A DNA stretch of 64,000 nt from Parapristionchus giblindavisi (GCA_943737045.1 CALSFV010000084.1:2501-66500); one strand, 5' to 3'. Counted from the first letter of the stretch, positions 47,201 to 58,517 are shown. Translations and numbers: made by a program. The notes: generated by a model from the sequence alone, not told the origin.

Positions 47201-49624
47201 CCGCTTTGGCAACACTCCCTCGTAGACAGACAATGTGAGAGTTTCAAGTTAGCTCGTGGTGTGCCTTTAGCGTCTCTGGTGTATCATCTCTGAACTTCCA
47301 ATTGACATTCATGCAACCTGTACGGGCCACATTATTTCTGATGTGTGACCCCTTGGCCTCTTAACCTCTCCTCTTTACTTCTTCTTTTGCAAAAGTCAGC
47401 TGAATTTTCTGGAATTTTAATCCCCTATTCTCTCGCTTTCTTTGTGCAAATATCGGCCCTCGCGATTCAGCGTTGGTCCTAATTCCTAAAGTAATCCGAT
47501 CCCGCCGACTAAATATGCGGCTTAGAGGCATGAATAGTAATCGTAATGATCAGACTATATAAACGTACTCGGAAAATGATAATGCTCGATAGTTTTTCCC
47601 CCGATTCCTTTGTATTATTTCACACCAATATAGAGGTGGTCTACCTTTAATGTCATATCGCCCTCATAAAAAACACATAGATTAGGGTGTGGATGATAAT
47701 ATGGTCATGCCGTCTATATTTACGAACGATACTTATAGTTATGAAAATATCCGGATTGGCGAAGGAGCGTACTTATGGAGTGCAGAGTATGATGTAAATT
47801 GAAGGAGGGAAACCCTTGGCATATGTCGCCTCACCTCAAAACGCTCTCATTTATTGTTAGGAGTAACGAACCAGGCTGTGAGATAAAAAAGAATGAAAGA
47901 TGCGCGAGAGAGTATGAAGAAAGATGAGAGTGTTTCCCTGTTGCACATATGTCGAAAAGTATGTTACAAAGTACCAACCAAGCCTTATCGGATTTTGAGC
48001 CGAAATTTCACAAAAAAAATCGAAAAACCTGACCGTATTTTGTGCCAAATTTGCCAAAAATCGAATAACCTAACCGGATTTTGAAAACAGATAACCTAGC
48101 AATTCGACATATGGTTTTGAATCCTTTTTAAATCCTTAAAAGAAGAACAATGAACTCCTTGAAGGAAAAGTCGAGTTGAAAGTTGAGTTGACGTGTCCAT
48201 ATTATTGTAAGCATCTGAGTTGTCTGGCGACAGTACGCGCTAAATATACAGCAGGGCCACATCATATCTGCGCAATATCAAAATATTCAACAGGTAGCGG
48301 AACTGGAACCATAGGGGGCTATTTCTAGCGCGCGAACACATATATTTCCGGATTACAACAGGACACGCAATGGTTGTATGAATGATAATGGATGTTAAGC
48401 TCCGGAATGACTAATAATAGATATTTTACGCAAAATACGCTACAGTAAGATGACTGTAACAGAGGATATTTTGGTGCCGGAAACCAGGGAATCCTTATTT
48501 AAACTATTTTTAATTGCATATTTATTTATTTCCATCACATATAATGAGCAGGCGTGGGATGTATGAGGGCAGAAAGGGGGTAGATGGATTTTCGTCGCAT
48601 ATTGTGATTTCGGTTTTTGCACGGTGACAGCATTTGATGAGTAATATAATATGAAGTTATCTTGATTAGCAGTACCTGCAGTGTGAATACCGTAAAACTA
48701 AACAAAAGATCAATCAATATCAATCAATAATCCGTGATTCAGGCCATCTCCCGAATAGGTCTGCCTCCACCTACTGTGGAAACTATTGAAAACTCTCGGA
48801 AGACATCCAAAATGCCATGGAGGAAGAAGACTCCTAAGATATCCATCGCTGAACACGCTGGTGAGTGTAATTGATCTTTGATCTTTGATCTTTGATCTTT
48901 GATCTTTGCTCTCGTAACTACGAAAACCCTTAGTGTTCTCATGACACAACGAGCTATTCTCTATCTTTCGGGAGAGTGTGCAATTATCATCACACGATTG
49001 GTGTAGATCATTGTGCCAAGAAATCATTTCTTCTCCGTATGAAGGGCCCGTCGTCAATCATGTCCGAAATGCCATTTGAAGCCTATCTATGGATATTATA
49101 GTATAGTACAGAGATAAAATCATGCCTATAAATAGGATGTTTAAGAGGTTCATATTAGATTTTCATCATCCTTATCATCACTGACATTTATCAAGCGCAG
49201 AACCATGATAATAATAATAATTTGAAGCGTTGTACAAGAAAACACGATACAGAAGCAAGCAAATAAATTGATGATTAGCATATCATAACTGCACTGAGGA
49301 ATGGTTCTGACTATCGATTATCGGTATTGATTGAGTATATTGATTGAGAATGGATTGATCTGACTTATTGTATTCTTTCTTTCGTTCTTTCTTTCTTTCT
49401 TTCTTTATTTCCATCATAGCAAGTGAGCGAGAGAAGAGAGAATTGGTGTCGTATTATGAAGGTATGTGAATGTGAGGAAAGTGGAATAATTAACATGTGA
49501 TAAGGCTAAATTAACTTGTCTTGCAGAAGCGGTGGAGCAAAACTCGGCGACGCTGGAGCGAGGTATATGGGAGAGTGAGGAAGACGTGGCCAGAATGGAG
49601 CGGCTCGATCGGACGTTGTATTGA
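36915..49624 (+). CDS. SLC46-family (proton-coupled folate transporter-like) MFS transporter, 17 exons
   Basis: Predicted 12-TM plasma- or endo-membrane solute transporter, 578 residues. Exons: 36915-37042, 37317-37364, 38900-39006, 39905-39973, 40302-40402, 41426-41572, 41960-42092, 42821-42923, 43415-43497, 43868-43975, 44274-44370, 44694-44802, 46206-46331, 46715-46834, 48743-48860, 49420-49461, 49527-49624; all phases agree. TM1 is about residues 15-36 and TM2 79-95. The MFS loop 2-3 motif GAYGDKFGWK is at 95-104. TM3-6 follow to about 222, a cytoplasmic loop spans 223-283, and TM7-12 span about 285-475. The first lumenal loop has C45 and C55 and the vQxRnAeWslYng stretch typical of SLC46. 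EVGKAF at 417-422 matches the family's conserved TM10-11 segment. The tail after 476 is cytoplasmic and Lys/Arg then Glu-rich. Substrate not inferable. One weak donor was chosen (A|gtgcgc at 41573). The introns are full of MITEs. AATAAA occurs only at 50432. Confidence 0.88.
37521..37588. repeat. (GGAGAG)n in SLC46 intron 2
   Basis: Eleven perfect hexamers in the purine orientation. Confidence 0.9.
38090..38335. repeat. GA-rich microsatellite in SLC46 intron 2
   Basis: GA runs with a G13-like block near 38188 and AGATCTAGAGA interruptions. Confidence 0.9.
38643..38780. repeat. 138-bp near-perfect hairpin
   Basis: CACACAGAAAAATAAGTG… pairs almost perfectly with …CACTTATTTCTCTGTGTG over about 60 bp per arm, with a 6-nt loop (GAGCTG). 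It lies in the intron before exon 3 of the SLC46 gene. The very low arm divergence suggests a recent insertion; I could not define a target duplication. Confidence 0.8.
39125..39170 (+). repeat. Duplicated exon 3 end plus splice donor of the SLC46 gene
   Basis: TTCGCCGACTGTATATTAG|GTGATTTTCG repeats exon 3's end (about 38988-39016) with its donor, about 143 bp downstream. Intron sequence after it also matches (ATATATTTA…, GCGACA…AAGTA). It has no acceptor and cannot act as a full exon. Confidence 0.75.
39421..39480 (+). repeat. Structured ~70-bp repeat, copy 5 (SLC46 intron 3)
   Basis: AGCACTAGCAGTGATCTCCC, GTAGGACTTCGAGTGCCTTG, AACGGG and TACCTTTT. Confidence 0.6.
40041..40151. mobile_element. 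TTAA MITE family A (SLC46 intron 4)
   Basis: TTTAAACGCACAACCCACGC at the left; CAAAATTAGATTGGGGAGTG at the right. Confidence 0.55.
40838..40893 (+). repeat. Structured ~70-bp repeat, copy 6 (SLC46 intron 5)
   Basis: TTACTGGCCGAGTAGTGATC, CCCGTAGGATTCCTTGAGCC and ATCACGGGATAAC. Confidence 0.5.
41159..41273. mobile_element. TTAA MITE family B, in tandem with family A
   Basis: TTAA (41155-41158) then AGAGGCTGACACCTTTGTCA…GAGGTTACGCTCCCT, then the TTAA at 41274-41277 shared with 41278-41391. Its left arm differs from the other copies but resembles that of 52270-52336. Confidence 0.68.
41278..41391. mobile_element. TTAA MITE family A sharing its TTAA with a family B element
   Basis: AGCGACACCCCAAGGTAATT…TTAGCTAGGGGGTGTTCCT. 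The left TTAA (41274-41277) is also the right duplication of the family B copy 41159-41273. Confidence 0.72.
42122..42217. mobile_element. TTAA MITE family A, left end lost (SLC46 intron)
   Basis: TGCAACTCTACGCTCTGGCC at the left; AATTAGCTTGGGGTGTGCAT with TTTAA at the right. Confidence 0.55.
42513..42655. mobile_element. 143-bp hAT-like MITE in an SLC46 intron
   Basis: GGCACTGGGTCGAATGA…ATCCGACCTAGAGCC, flanked by GTGCAGAT and GTGCAGGT (8 bp, one mismatch). Related to 50249-50396. Confidence 0.65.
43693..43805. mobile_element. TTAA MITE family A (SLC46 intron 9)
   Basis: AGGCACACCCCGAGGTAACT…TTAGCTCGTGGTGCCT, flanked by ATAA and TTAA. Ends 62 bp before the exon at 43868. Confidence 0.72.
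45268..45387. mobile_element. 120-bp MITE in an SLC46 intron, AGTT duplication
   Basis: CACAATGTTCT…CAGAATACTGTG, flanked by AGTT on both sides. It lies in the intron 44803-46205. Confidence 0.75.
46371..46480. mobile_element. TTAA MITE family A (SLC46 intron 13)
   Basis: TTGAGCTGATTTGACACTCC at the left; TAGCGTGGGTTGTGCCTTTA at the right. Confidence 0.6.
47174..47268. mobile_element. TTAA MITE family A (SLC46 intron 14)
   Basis: AGCACACGCCGAGCTAATTT at the left; TTAGCTCGTGGTGTGCCTTT at the right; part of the middle is deleted. Confidence 0.6.
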
Positions 49625-50248
49625 TTGATTGCGTCTCCTAACTTTCCCAACAGAGAAATGAGCTAAAATATTTATCCACAACCCATAGAAGTTATTTCAG
49701 TTATTATATGATTTTTTTTTATTCGTAAACCAAGTAGATAGTGGATGAATATTATCTCTATATTATCTCTCCATATTATCCCGTCTCAGTCCAGTTTTGC
49801 CGGTATACCCTACTCACTGATATAGCTCTACGTTGTACACAGTACTAATCGAATTCGGGTCATCACGCTTGTTTATAAGCTCTAAATCTAACTTTTTCTC
49901 TATTAACTAACACTCCCAGAATTTTTTCTTCCTTTTCTCTGTTAACTAATGCTACTAGAAAAAAAGATTTTTTTTTACATTTCCTGTACTTTCGTTATTT
50001 CCTCTAAACTGTAAGGAAATTCTAAGTGCCAATTTGGCTTGTTAATCGTAGGACTAGTTCCACCATACGATCTCTACTAACACGAACCAAACCCTAATTC
50101 CCAGACCAATCCCATTTCCCATGACCAAGATCGCCAAACGCAGTAAAACCTCCACTGAATCTCGCTCCCGGGTATAACCTACTATTATATCACAATCATG
50201 TATATATCCCCTATTGTACATAGACATCATGTTATATTGAATTTCTCG

Positions 50249-50396
50249 GGCCTAGGTCGGATGATACCCTCGAATGACAACCGACTGGATGAAAACAGTT
50301 TGCATATCAGAGACAAGAGCTAATGAATAGACAAAGCATGCGAATAGTTCTCATCGAGTCGGCTCTCATCCTACGGTTCTCATCCGGCCTAGTGCC
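50249..50396. mobile_element. 148-bp hAT-like MITE
   Basis: GGCCTAGGTCGGATGA…CATCCGGCCTAGTGCC, flanked by ATTTCTCG and ATTTATCG (8 bp, one mismatch). Same family as 42513-42655. Confidence 0.68.
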
Positions 50397-50557
50397 ATTT
50401 ATCGCCCTGAGGCGTGTTGGATGTTATTATGAATAAATGCATTGTTTCATTCGCATCAGTCTAGAGACACAAAAGGCGGGTAATTGAATAATATTTGCGT
50501 ACCCACTTCCATTTATCGGGTGCTCATCCACTAGACTAGATAATGGATGCAACTTAA

Positions 50558-50670
50558 AGGGAGCGTAAACTCTCTCAATGGTCTCTTCGATGCACAATGC
50601 TCTCTCGTTGTTTGAGAACAGAGAAATAGTGTGCGCAATGAAGAGACCGTTGAGAGAGGAAACTCTCCCT
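50558..50670. mobile_element. TTAA MITE family B, 113 bp, both TTAA present
   Basis: AGGGAGCGTAAACTCTCTCA…AGGAAACTCTCCCT, flanked by TTAA at 50554-50557 and 50671-50674. Confidence 0.75.
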
Positions 50671-50765
50671 TTAATTGACAGGATAGCCCTAGGATCCTCA
50701 TAACACATTGTTTCTATGACAGCTATGGATCTTGGTACAGATAAAAAAAGTTTCGTCTTCATCCA

Positions 50766-51516
50766 TTGGGGTTAGCGCGGGATGTGGAATTTCTACAGCC
50801 CGATATTATAGAATTAAAACTGTCCGAACAATACAAATTCCGCTGTCTGCCGCGCAATATTCAGACTCCCACTTCTTCGCGCGACATACCATTTTCTCTA
50901 GTTTTATCGAATTTTATGGCGTTTCCTCATCATTTCACAGTACTTTCAATAAAAATAAAATTATATGCATTGAAAAAAACGTTCGAAAAAACCTTCCGAA
51001 AATTTGGAGTGCGTTTTTCTCAACGGTGGAGAAGTTTACTAGATTCGGCATTTGGCGCGGTGTGTGCAAAACTTTTGTAATTCAATAATAGGCAGTGGAC
51101 GCTAAATATACTTTTGCTGAAAATGTATACCTTACTCCTCTGTAACTATTCTAATAGACTACGGGAAATACCTTTATCTTTGCCCTACAATGTAGCTTGT
51201 TCGCCATATAAGGTGTCCTTTTGGAACCCTTCCATTATACTTTTTGTTCATCCGCAGATGCCCAAGATATTTCGTCGAACACGATAACATTGTCCAACCC
51301 AAATGTCATATCACCCGTCACAGACTACTCAAGGCCTTCATTCGAGATGCGATCGATACCCTGTCCTTTTCAATTTCAGCTGTTTCGAAATTGTCTACGT
51401 TATACTTCATTCCGACTTTGGCTCCCTTCCTTCTCTCTCAAATCTCATTAAACGCCCTCAAACATTTGGAGATAATGAAGAAGTGTATGATTTACTGCCA
51501 TCGTTTATTGGAATAG
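50766..51516 (+). pseudogene. Possible coding remnants, unrecognised
   Basis: Frame 50766-51080 (104 codons from ATG) and segment 51258-51516 (after tccgcag, 85 codons then TAG, with KAFIRDAIDTL) look protein-like. A second frame is open over most of each. Proposed splice phases do not join them, so I cannot call a gene; a decayed gene or a chance AT-poor stretch is equally possible. Confidence 0.2.
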
Positions 51517-51677
51517 CCCCCTGAAACGTGATACTCTGGCTCCATTTCAATAGCATTTCAATGAGGAACCGCACATGAGGGCTATAAATAAGGCCAAAGG
51601 GGTCTAATTAAATGTTTTGAATAATGATGACGCAATCGATCTAGAGTGACGTGCTATTAACTCGCCGTTTTTTGTAG

Positions 51678-51806
51678 GAACCGCGAGCAGGGGGCAAACT
51701 CTTGCAAAAAAACGCAAGCGCAACACTTTTACAACGATTAAAAACGTGCGACCAAGAGATGATTTACGGGTCTTCTTCAATGAAGCTTGTCAAACTGTTT
51801 AAATAA
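51678..51806 (+). CDS. Candidate terminal exon, unrecognised
   Basis: Behind ttttttgtag, 42 codons to TAA in frame 0 (LLQRLKTCDQEM visible). Another frame is also open and Lys/Arg-rich. It might end the unit begun at 50766. No family recognised. Confidence 0.2.
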   Translation, partial: EPRAGGKLLQKNASATLLQRLKTCDQEMIYGSSSMKLVKLFK

Positions 51807-52269
51807 GTGGCATAAGAAGTAAAATCACCGAGCAGCATTCAACCAACCCGAAGTATCATTTGCCGGAATAACGGTTCTTCACGCTTCAAGGTTACGGTCG
51901 CTGAACGAACTTTCTCGCACACAAAGGAAGTGCGAGGTTCAGATCAGACATTAGTATTAGTGAAATGAGCAAAGATGATTCGTGATTTTAATAATACTAC
52001 AATATTATTATCTTTTATTATGCACATATTTAGGAAGAAGAATGAATGGTAACGTGTCTTTTGCGATGTGTAATACATACTATAATACCTATAATACCGT
52101 CTCTCGCCTCTAGGAAGAAGCCCTACTCACAATGGAGGGAATTCATTTGTTTTCCCATGTCCACCTCGATATGTATAATAACAAAATATACCATCAGTTT
52201 CTTTATATTAGTGAATTTCGCAGTGGCAACGATTTCTTCACTTCAGAACATTCGTATCACTGGCCTACC

Positions 52270-52336
52270 CCACACTATTTCTCTGTTCTCTAACAACGAG
52301 AGAGCGTAGACCGTTGACAAAGGTGACAGCCCCTTT
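52270..52336. mobile_element. TTAA MITE family B, half copy, inverted
   Basis: ATTTCTCTGTTCTCTAACAA then CGTTGACAAAGGTGACAGCC and CCTTTAA. Only one arm remains. Confidence 0.55.
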
Positions 52337-53146
52337 AAGTACTTTTACCTTTACCTTTCTACAACATTCCCACATCAACAGCGAACATAGACATAGTACA
52401 TTGAATATAACGACATGGGCTGTTTTCGGGCAAAAAAAAAGCTAGACAGCGAAATCTCCGTCATTTTCACCATGCTCCCAATAAGCTATGCATGGACAGA
52501 ACACAACATACGAAGAGGCTCTTTTTACTTTTTACCTAGTTTTGTTTTACGAACCTTTTAGATTCTAGTGGCACCAGCGGTACCCATTTATATGAATTAA
52601 TGGGTGCCATTGGAATACTTCTTTTTGAGAACACTTGGAAGTGTCCAACGGTCTCTGTAATTTTCCTATTTGTATATTGTGTATGAGTACAGTAGAATCT
52701 ATTGTAAAGTGTGAGGCTGCATGAACAACTTAGACGTCTCTTTAATCGATCATCATCATGATTTTTAAATATACAATAAAGCGTGTGATGTAAGTGCGGA
52801 AACGAATGATGCGAGAACGACGAATTGTAGTTTGAAGTTTGATCTTTGATCTTTGATCTTTGGTTTAACAAGATCTATTGGAACCACGCTTGAGATGAAC
52901 CGCCGGCGAATCTGATAGAGGGCTCAAGACGGGACCATCTGGAAGAAATATTTTTGATCTTTGACCTCTGATCTTTGATCTTTGATCTTTGATCTCTGAT
53001 CTTTCGTACCTCTTGACTAATCGGTTGAGGTTGTAGCTGGGTTGGGCTCCGTAGAGGTCCTCCCACGAGGCGAGCTGAGGGGCAGCAGAGCAAACTGCAA
53101 TTGTGGATTATGCTTTTTTTTAATATCTATCGTGATAACAGGCAAA

Positions 53147-53220
53147 AAGGTAAAGATACAACCCGTTATTCAAGGCACACGAAGTCCTGCGGGTGATCAC
53201 TGCTAGGCCAGTAATAATTA
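53147..53220 (-). repeat. Structured ~70-bp repeat, copy 7
   Basis: On the minus strand: ATTACTGGCCTAGCAGTGAT, CCCGCAGGACTTCGTGTGCC, GAATAACGGGT. It is close to copy 2, so amplification is fairly recent. Confidence 0.68.
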
Positions 53221-54666
53221 CCTAGCATATTACCAAGTGATACCTAGTGATATACTATCGTGATAATCATTTCTTATTCATTTTCTTAATCTTAATTCAA
53301 CAAGCAACATCCTCCCACATTTTGTCAAAGGTTTAAATTAATTTGCATTTCCGTTTCTAATCTCTTAATATGCGAATGCAAGAGACCAATTATATGAGTA
53401 ATCGTCGGCATTTAATGTGCTTCTATGTACTCTGTATTAAACTAATTCCAAATAATAATAATAATAATTGTTCGATTCATTTCAAAGACCCATTCATATG
53501 GATTACTCCGATTTCCTATGAATCCCTCTCGTCTATTATAGTGCGATGAAAAAAAAACAGAATATAATTATTAATTTATTGTTTTATAATACACAGAGAT
53601 TAAATTTGCCCGAATGGCGTGAGTTGGCCAACGATTTGCTCGTATTCAGACAAATGCTAGCCTGTATATGGGCAAATCGGTGGCTTTTGGCCCGAATGTG
53701 GGCAAATTGTTTGCACAAGTGGTGTAAGTTGGCAAATCTGTTGCCCATATTTGAGCAAGTTTGCTCTCTGTGTAGCATTTATTTTTAACAATATTGTGTA
53801 AAAAAAACAATCTGAGATGCGGATTTTTTCGAATTCATGGTTAATACTCCTACAAATGCAATGAAAACAAGAGAACGTCATTCTGTCCCTGAACACTGTA
53901 GAATTTCACATTTATTTCAAGCAGTAATGCATTTGCTAACATTGGCTACATGCTCGTACAATCAATCGATATTGTTTTGTATCTACCTATTCCCCATGTA
54001 ATTAGATCTACTTATATTATAAATAAAACCTCCAAGATGTGTCTACGACAGCGAAAGTCTGGTCTATTCATTCATTCTATTATCAATTCATTCTATTATA
54101 TATTTAAATTTGCCAGGTTCACTCTTTGGTGCGCTGCCTATGCAATCTATACGTAAACGGTGCTTAGATTAATAGAGATCACATTCGCATGGTTGTTTTG
54201 GTCACTGGGATAGATTAGTTGGTTCATGAGATAACAGCGGTATTTGTGCGAAATAGATGATCATAAGACAAGACAAACACAGTTTATCAGTGCGCATCCA
54301 CACTGTGCCCTATGTAGGGATGCCCTGTTTTTTTTTTGAATTTTCGTTTCCCGAAATACTTCACATTACACCTAACTGTATTGCAGCACTTATTTTCTCC
54401 TGTCAAAAAGCTCTTATATCCCAATTTTAGGCCAAGATTGTGCTTCATCAATTTAAAATCATGCATTACAGGATAGTTTTTTTTTACGCTATTACATCAA
54501 CATTTGCCATGATATTTGTTTAATTAAAACATTTTTTTTCTCTTTTTCAAGATAAGCTAAGCGGTGCAGCGACTAATATCTTCCAAAAGTAATAGTAAAC
54601 GATATCTCTTATTGCACACTATGTTTCTTTGAAGCCCAGAGAGTACTGCACGCTGTCCATACTAAG

Positions 54667-54760
54667 TTAAAGGTGTTTGAAACCTCCGCTCTGTCCAAAC
54701 TCTCTCACTTTCCACGTCTACCAGAGAGCATTGCGAGCGCGAACAGCTTCAAATTACTAC
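54667..54760. mobile_element. TTAA MITE family A, degenerate
   Basis: TTAAAGGTGTTTGAAACCTC and CTTCAAATTACTACAGG remain. Confidence 0.45.
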
Positions 54761-55079
54761 AGGTATATCTCATGAATACAAAAAAATCATGGAAATATTA
54801 TACCTGCGCAGAGTAGTACTAGGGCAAGCAGCAGTACGTGAATGGCGTTCATCACTGTGTAGAGTCGTAGTATTACCTCAAATAACAGACCTATATCGGA
54901 GTGGGCGGAGCCAACAGATCGTAATCAAAGACAGTATCGGAACGATTAAATCGGGGGAAGACATGGGGATGAGAGAAGTCGAGTGAATGAAAATGAGGAA
55001 CCACATCTGAAGGGATGTAGTGCCTTCTTAAGGGGAGGCCACGCCCACTTTTGAAGTTGAAGGGGAGGAGCGGAAATAA

Positions 55080-55171
55080 AAGAGAGGGAGAGGGAGGGAG
55101 GGAGAGAGGGAGAGGGAGAGAGAGGGAGAGATAGAGAGAGAGAGAGCGAGATAGAGAGGGAGAGGGAGAGG

Positions 55172-55202
<31 letters not shown>

Positions 55203-55284
55203 AGGGAGAGGGAGAGGGAGAGGGAGAGGGAGAGGGAGAGGGAGAGGGAGAGGGAGAGGAGAGGGAGAGGGAGAGGGAGAGGGA

Positions 55285-55360
<76 letters not shown>

Positions 55361-55372
55361 AGAGAGAGAGAG
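55080..55372. repeat. (GAGAGG)n / (GA)n array, about 290 bp
   Basis: Longest GA array here; open frames through it are repeat products. Confidence 0.95.
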
Positions 55373-55524
55373 ACAGTGGGTCGGTAGCGGATAAGGTAGG
55401 CGGTCAATCTGACATTGGGGCTAATAATACGTCACAAATGGGAAGAAAGCAAGAGTAATTCGAGATGGATGAAAGCAGATGATTACGAAGTGTCAGGCAA
55501 CAGAGATCGCAGTTTTTTTTATAA

Positions 55525-55635
55525 AGCACACCCGAACTAATTTGAAACTCTCCAACCCTAGCTACGCTCTCGTAGACAAATACAGCGACAAAACGTTGGC
55601 AGAGCGGAGAGTTTCAAAAGAACTCGGCTGTGCCT
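55525..55635. mobile_element. TTAA MITE family A
   Basis: AGCACACCCGAACTAATTTG…ACTCGGCTGTGCCT, with ATAA at the left and TTAA at the right. Confidence 0.62.
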
Positions 55636-55786
55636 TTAATAGTCCGTGTTGTTTATCATTCTTGTCATTATAGGAAGAACGGAGCACTGTTATGGAGGGA
55701 TTTGCGCAAGGTAACCACAAATATCGTGAGTACAGGATGATAGCGAAAGATTTAGCTAAATTATAAATGCTTAACACAATACCTAA

Positions 55787-55860
55787 TTATCATTGACCTA
55801 GCAGTGATCATCCGCGGGACTACGTGCGTCTTGAATAACTGTTAACTGTACCTTTACCTT
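55787..55860 (+). repeat. Structured ~70-bp repeat, copy 8
   Basis: TTATCATTGACCTAGCAGTG, CCGCGGGACTACGTGCGTC and TACCTTTACCTT. Confidence 0.6.
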
Positions 55861-56525
55861 TCAGATCATATCGTGTGTGCTCTCAACAGTCTCCTCATAA
55901 TGATATCTCATTTGCAGAGGACAATAAAACGCTATTAGAAGACTCGAGACAAATTATAATATATAAAAAATATAAATATTTATGATATATAATATCTTTC
56001 AGCCAAGACTTTAAGACTAACATATGCCCCATATGAGTCACATCAGTTTACTCATACTCCTACTTCATATAAAGGTACCCCCGCATAGTCATATACTTGC
56101 AATAATGTTTATGACAAATATTAGTAGTTAAAAGCACACCCAAGCTATATTTACAGAGTGTTTCAAAATGGCTGGACTGTTCATTTAAATTAAAATGTGG
56201 GCAGTTTCAAGTAGGAGATAACGCTCATTATAGAAACAATACATATAAGAGTTAGCTTTCCCACTAGTGATTTGACATTACCTGCTCACAAAAGAGGTGT
56301 GAAAAATTACAGTGAGACTTTTGCATTTGTATATTTTCTTCCATAGGTATATGCAAAAGAAATGTCTAGATCGTGAAAGGCACGCCTCAAGGCGTTACGA
56401 TACATCAGCTTCGTGATGCAGTGATTTTTCTTCTCGATCTAAATATGGAAGGTTCGAATCCCAAATTACGAAATGGTATGGCATTTACAAGATGTCAGCG
56501 AACACGAAAATGCTTTGAATTATTG

Positions 56526-56696
<171 letters not shown>

Positions 56697-57869
56697 TATC
56701 ATGTTGGGTATGGTGGGCCTCCACAAATCCACGATTTCCATTCTTCCATTCATCAGTGATCATGTGATATCTTGATGTTCTCTCTGCATCTGCGCTAACC
56801 ACGAAGCAGAATTCAGAAAATAACCGATTAGATGTCGAAGTTAATAATCCACGCAGATTATTGAACATGGTTCAATCTAATTACAATAGCTACTAACTAG
56901 AATCGGTTGAGCCATAAACATGGTAGTGGTGTTCAGCACAATTACATCTGAAACGTAGAAAATCATATTAAATGTGAATTCAATATTGAAAACGCATGCA
57001 AATGTACTCTGTTAATATTATAAAACATGCAATATAAAATAGGCCCGCTGTTACGGCCAGGGGTTCTAGACAGCGGAACCATGCTCATTATCAGTGATGT
57101 TGTTGGCCCGTGATAGTTAGGTATGCACAGCGTTTCGAGAGCGGAATTTAGCGAGGCGACGAGAGAAAAAGAGAAACAACGCGCGCGATGAGAGTACAGA
57201 CAGTTAAACACACACCGACGCGTGCAAATGCGCGGAGAAGAGAGAATCCGCCGCCCTCAAATGATGCGCAATCTTGGCATATTGCCAAAAATTCTGTGTC
57301 CGCTCTCCCCACAGCGCTGAAACGCTGTGTGTTGGCCATCTTCAGTAAAACACCACTGAGTATTGTGTCAAAATTATTGTTTAATAGTATGTCTCGAGTA
57401 GACTCATCTCAACTAATCAACAAATGACAATCATGGTTGAAAACAAATGAAAAATCAAGCAGAAAATCAAATAAATATTATGCATCATAAAATCAAATCA
57501 AATCAAAATGTTTCTGATTATCGAATCAAGCAACAGTAATTACACATTTCATCGCAAAACTACTCACCAGCGTTCTAACGTATTTATATGTTATAAATAT
57601 ATATATGTATTAACATGAGACAATCATTCTCACGGATTGCCGAGCTCCCAATAAACATACTCTTATATTTATATTATTTATATTTATATTGACAAAACAA
57701 TTCTTTTATTGCTAGTACATGGGTGCACGTGGTGCTGCAATGGTTTAATACGAATAAGTGGCTTCGAAAAAAGAGAAAAATTCATGACTTCCAAAGTATA
57801 GGGTTCGCACTCATTCCCATTCACACAACAACTGCTCGATAAGCCGTGAAAAAAAAACAAGCGATTTAA

Positions 57870-57973
57870 AGGCACGCCAAAGCTAAATTGAAACTCTCCG
57901 CTCTGGCCATACTCTTTCTTTGTCTAGGAGAGTGTTGCCAGAATGGTGGGACAAATTAGCTTTCGGTGTCCCT
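57870..57973. mobile_element. TTAA MITE family A, both TTAA present
   Basis: AGGCACGCCAAAGCTAAATT…TTAGCTTTCGGTGTCCCT, flanked by TTAA at 57866-57869 and 57974-57977. Confidence 0.72.
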
Positions 57974-58405
57974 TTAATAGGAATTAAATAATTCCAGAAG
58001 TAATAGTCAGGGCAATCACTTCATATCTACATTAGCTGAGGATGTACGCAAAAAGAAAATGGGCAAAAATATACAAAAAATGGGCAAAAATAAGTAACAA
58101 ATGATTTAGGATGAGGGCACGATACCACTATAACAATGGGTGTCATCTGATAATGCACTTTAAAAAAAGTTCGCCGACAACAAAATAATTGTAAAAGTTC
58201 CGGGCAGACTAATACAATTCATTCATCTGTTCATAATTTTAAATTGAAGTGCACTACGTAGGAGGTCGATGTCGAAACAGCTGTCTAGAGTCTAGAGGGG
58301 GATTGGGGAGTATATGCTCCGTATAAGCATTATAGACACTCAAGTCCCAATATCAAGGAGACTTTAGGGGAGAGTCAAATGATTCCACTTGGTCTGAACC
58401 CTTAA

Positions 58406-58517
58406 AGGCACAGCAGGAGCTAATTTGAAACTCTCCGCTCTCGCAATGGCTTCTCACTTTCTTTGTTTACGAGAGAGGGTTGTCAGAGCGGAGAGTAAAT
58501 TAGCTCTTGCTGTAACT
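58406..58517. mobile_element. TTAA MITE family A
   Basis: TTAA|AGGCACAGCAGGAGCTAA at the left; AAATTAGCTCTTGCTGTAAC at the right; right TTAA mutated. Confidence 0.62.

Noticed and set aside
55080..55372. CRISPR-like or other spaced repeat array
   Set aside because: No unique spacers; simple purine microsatellite in a eukaryotic genome.
54946..55407. 153-codon Ser/Leu/Pro frame on the minus strand
   Set aside because: Product of the GA microsatellite; no splice sites or flanking coding sequence.
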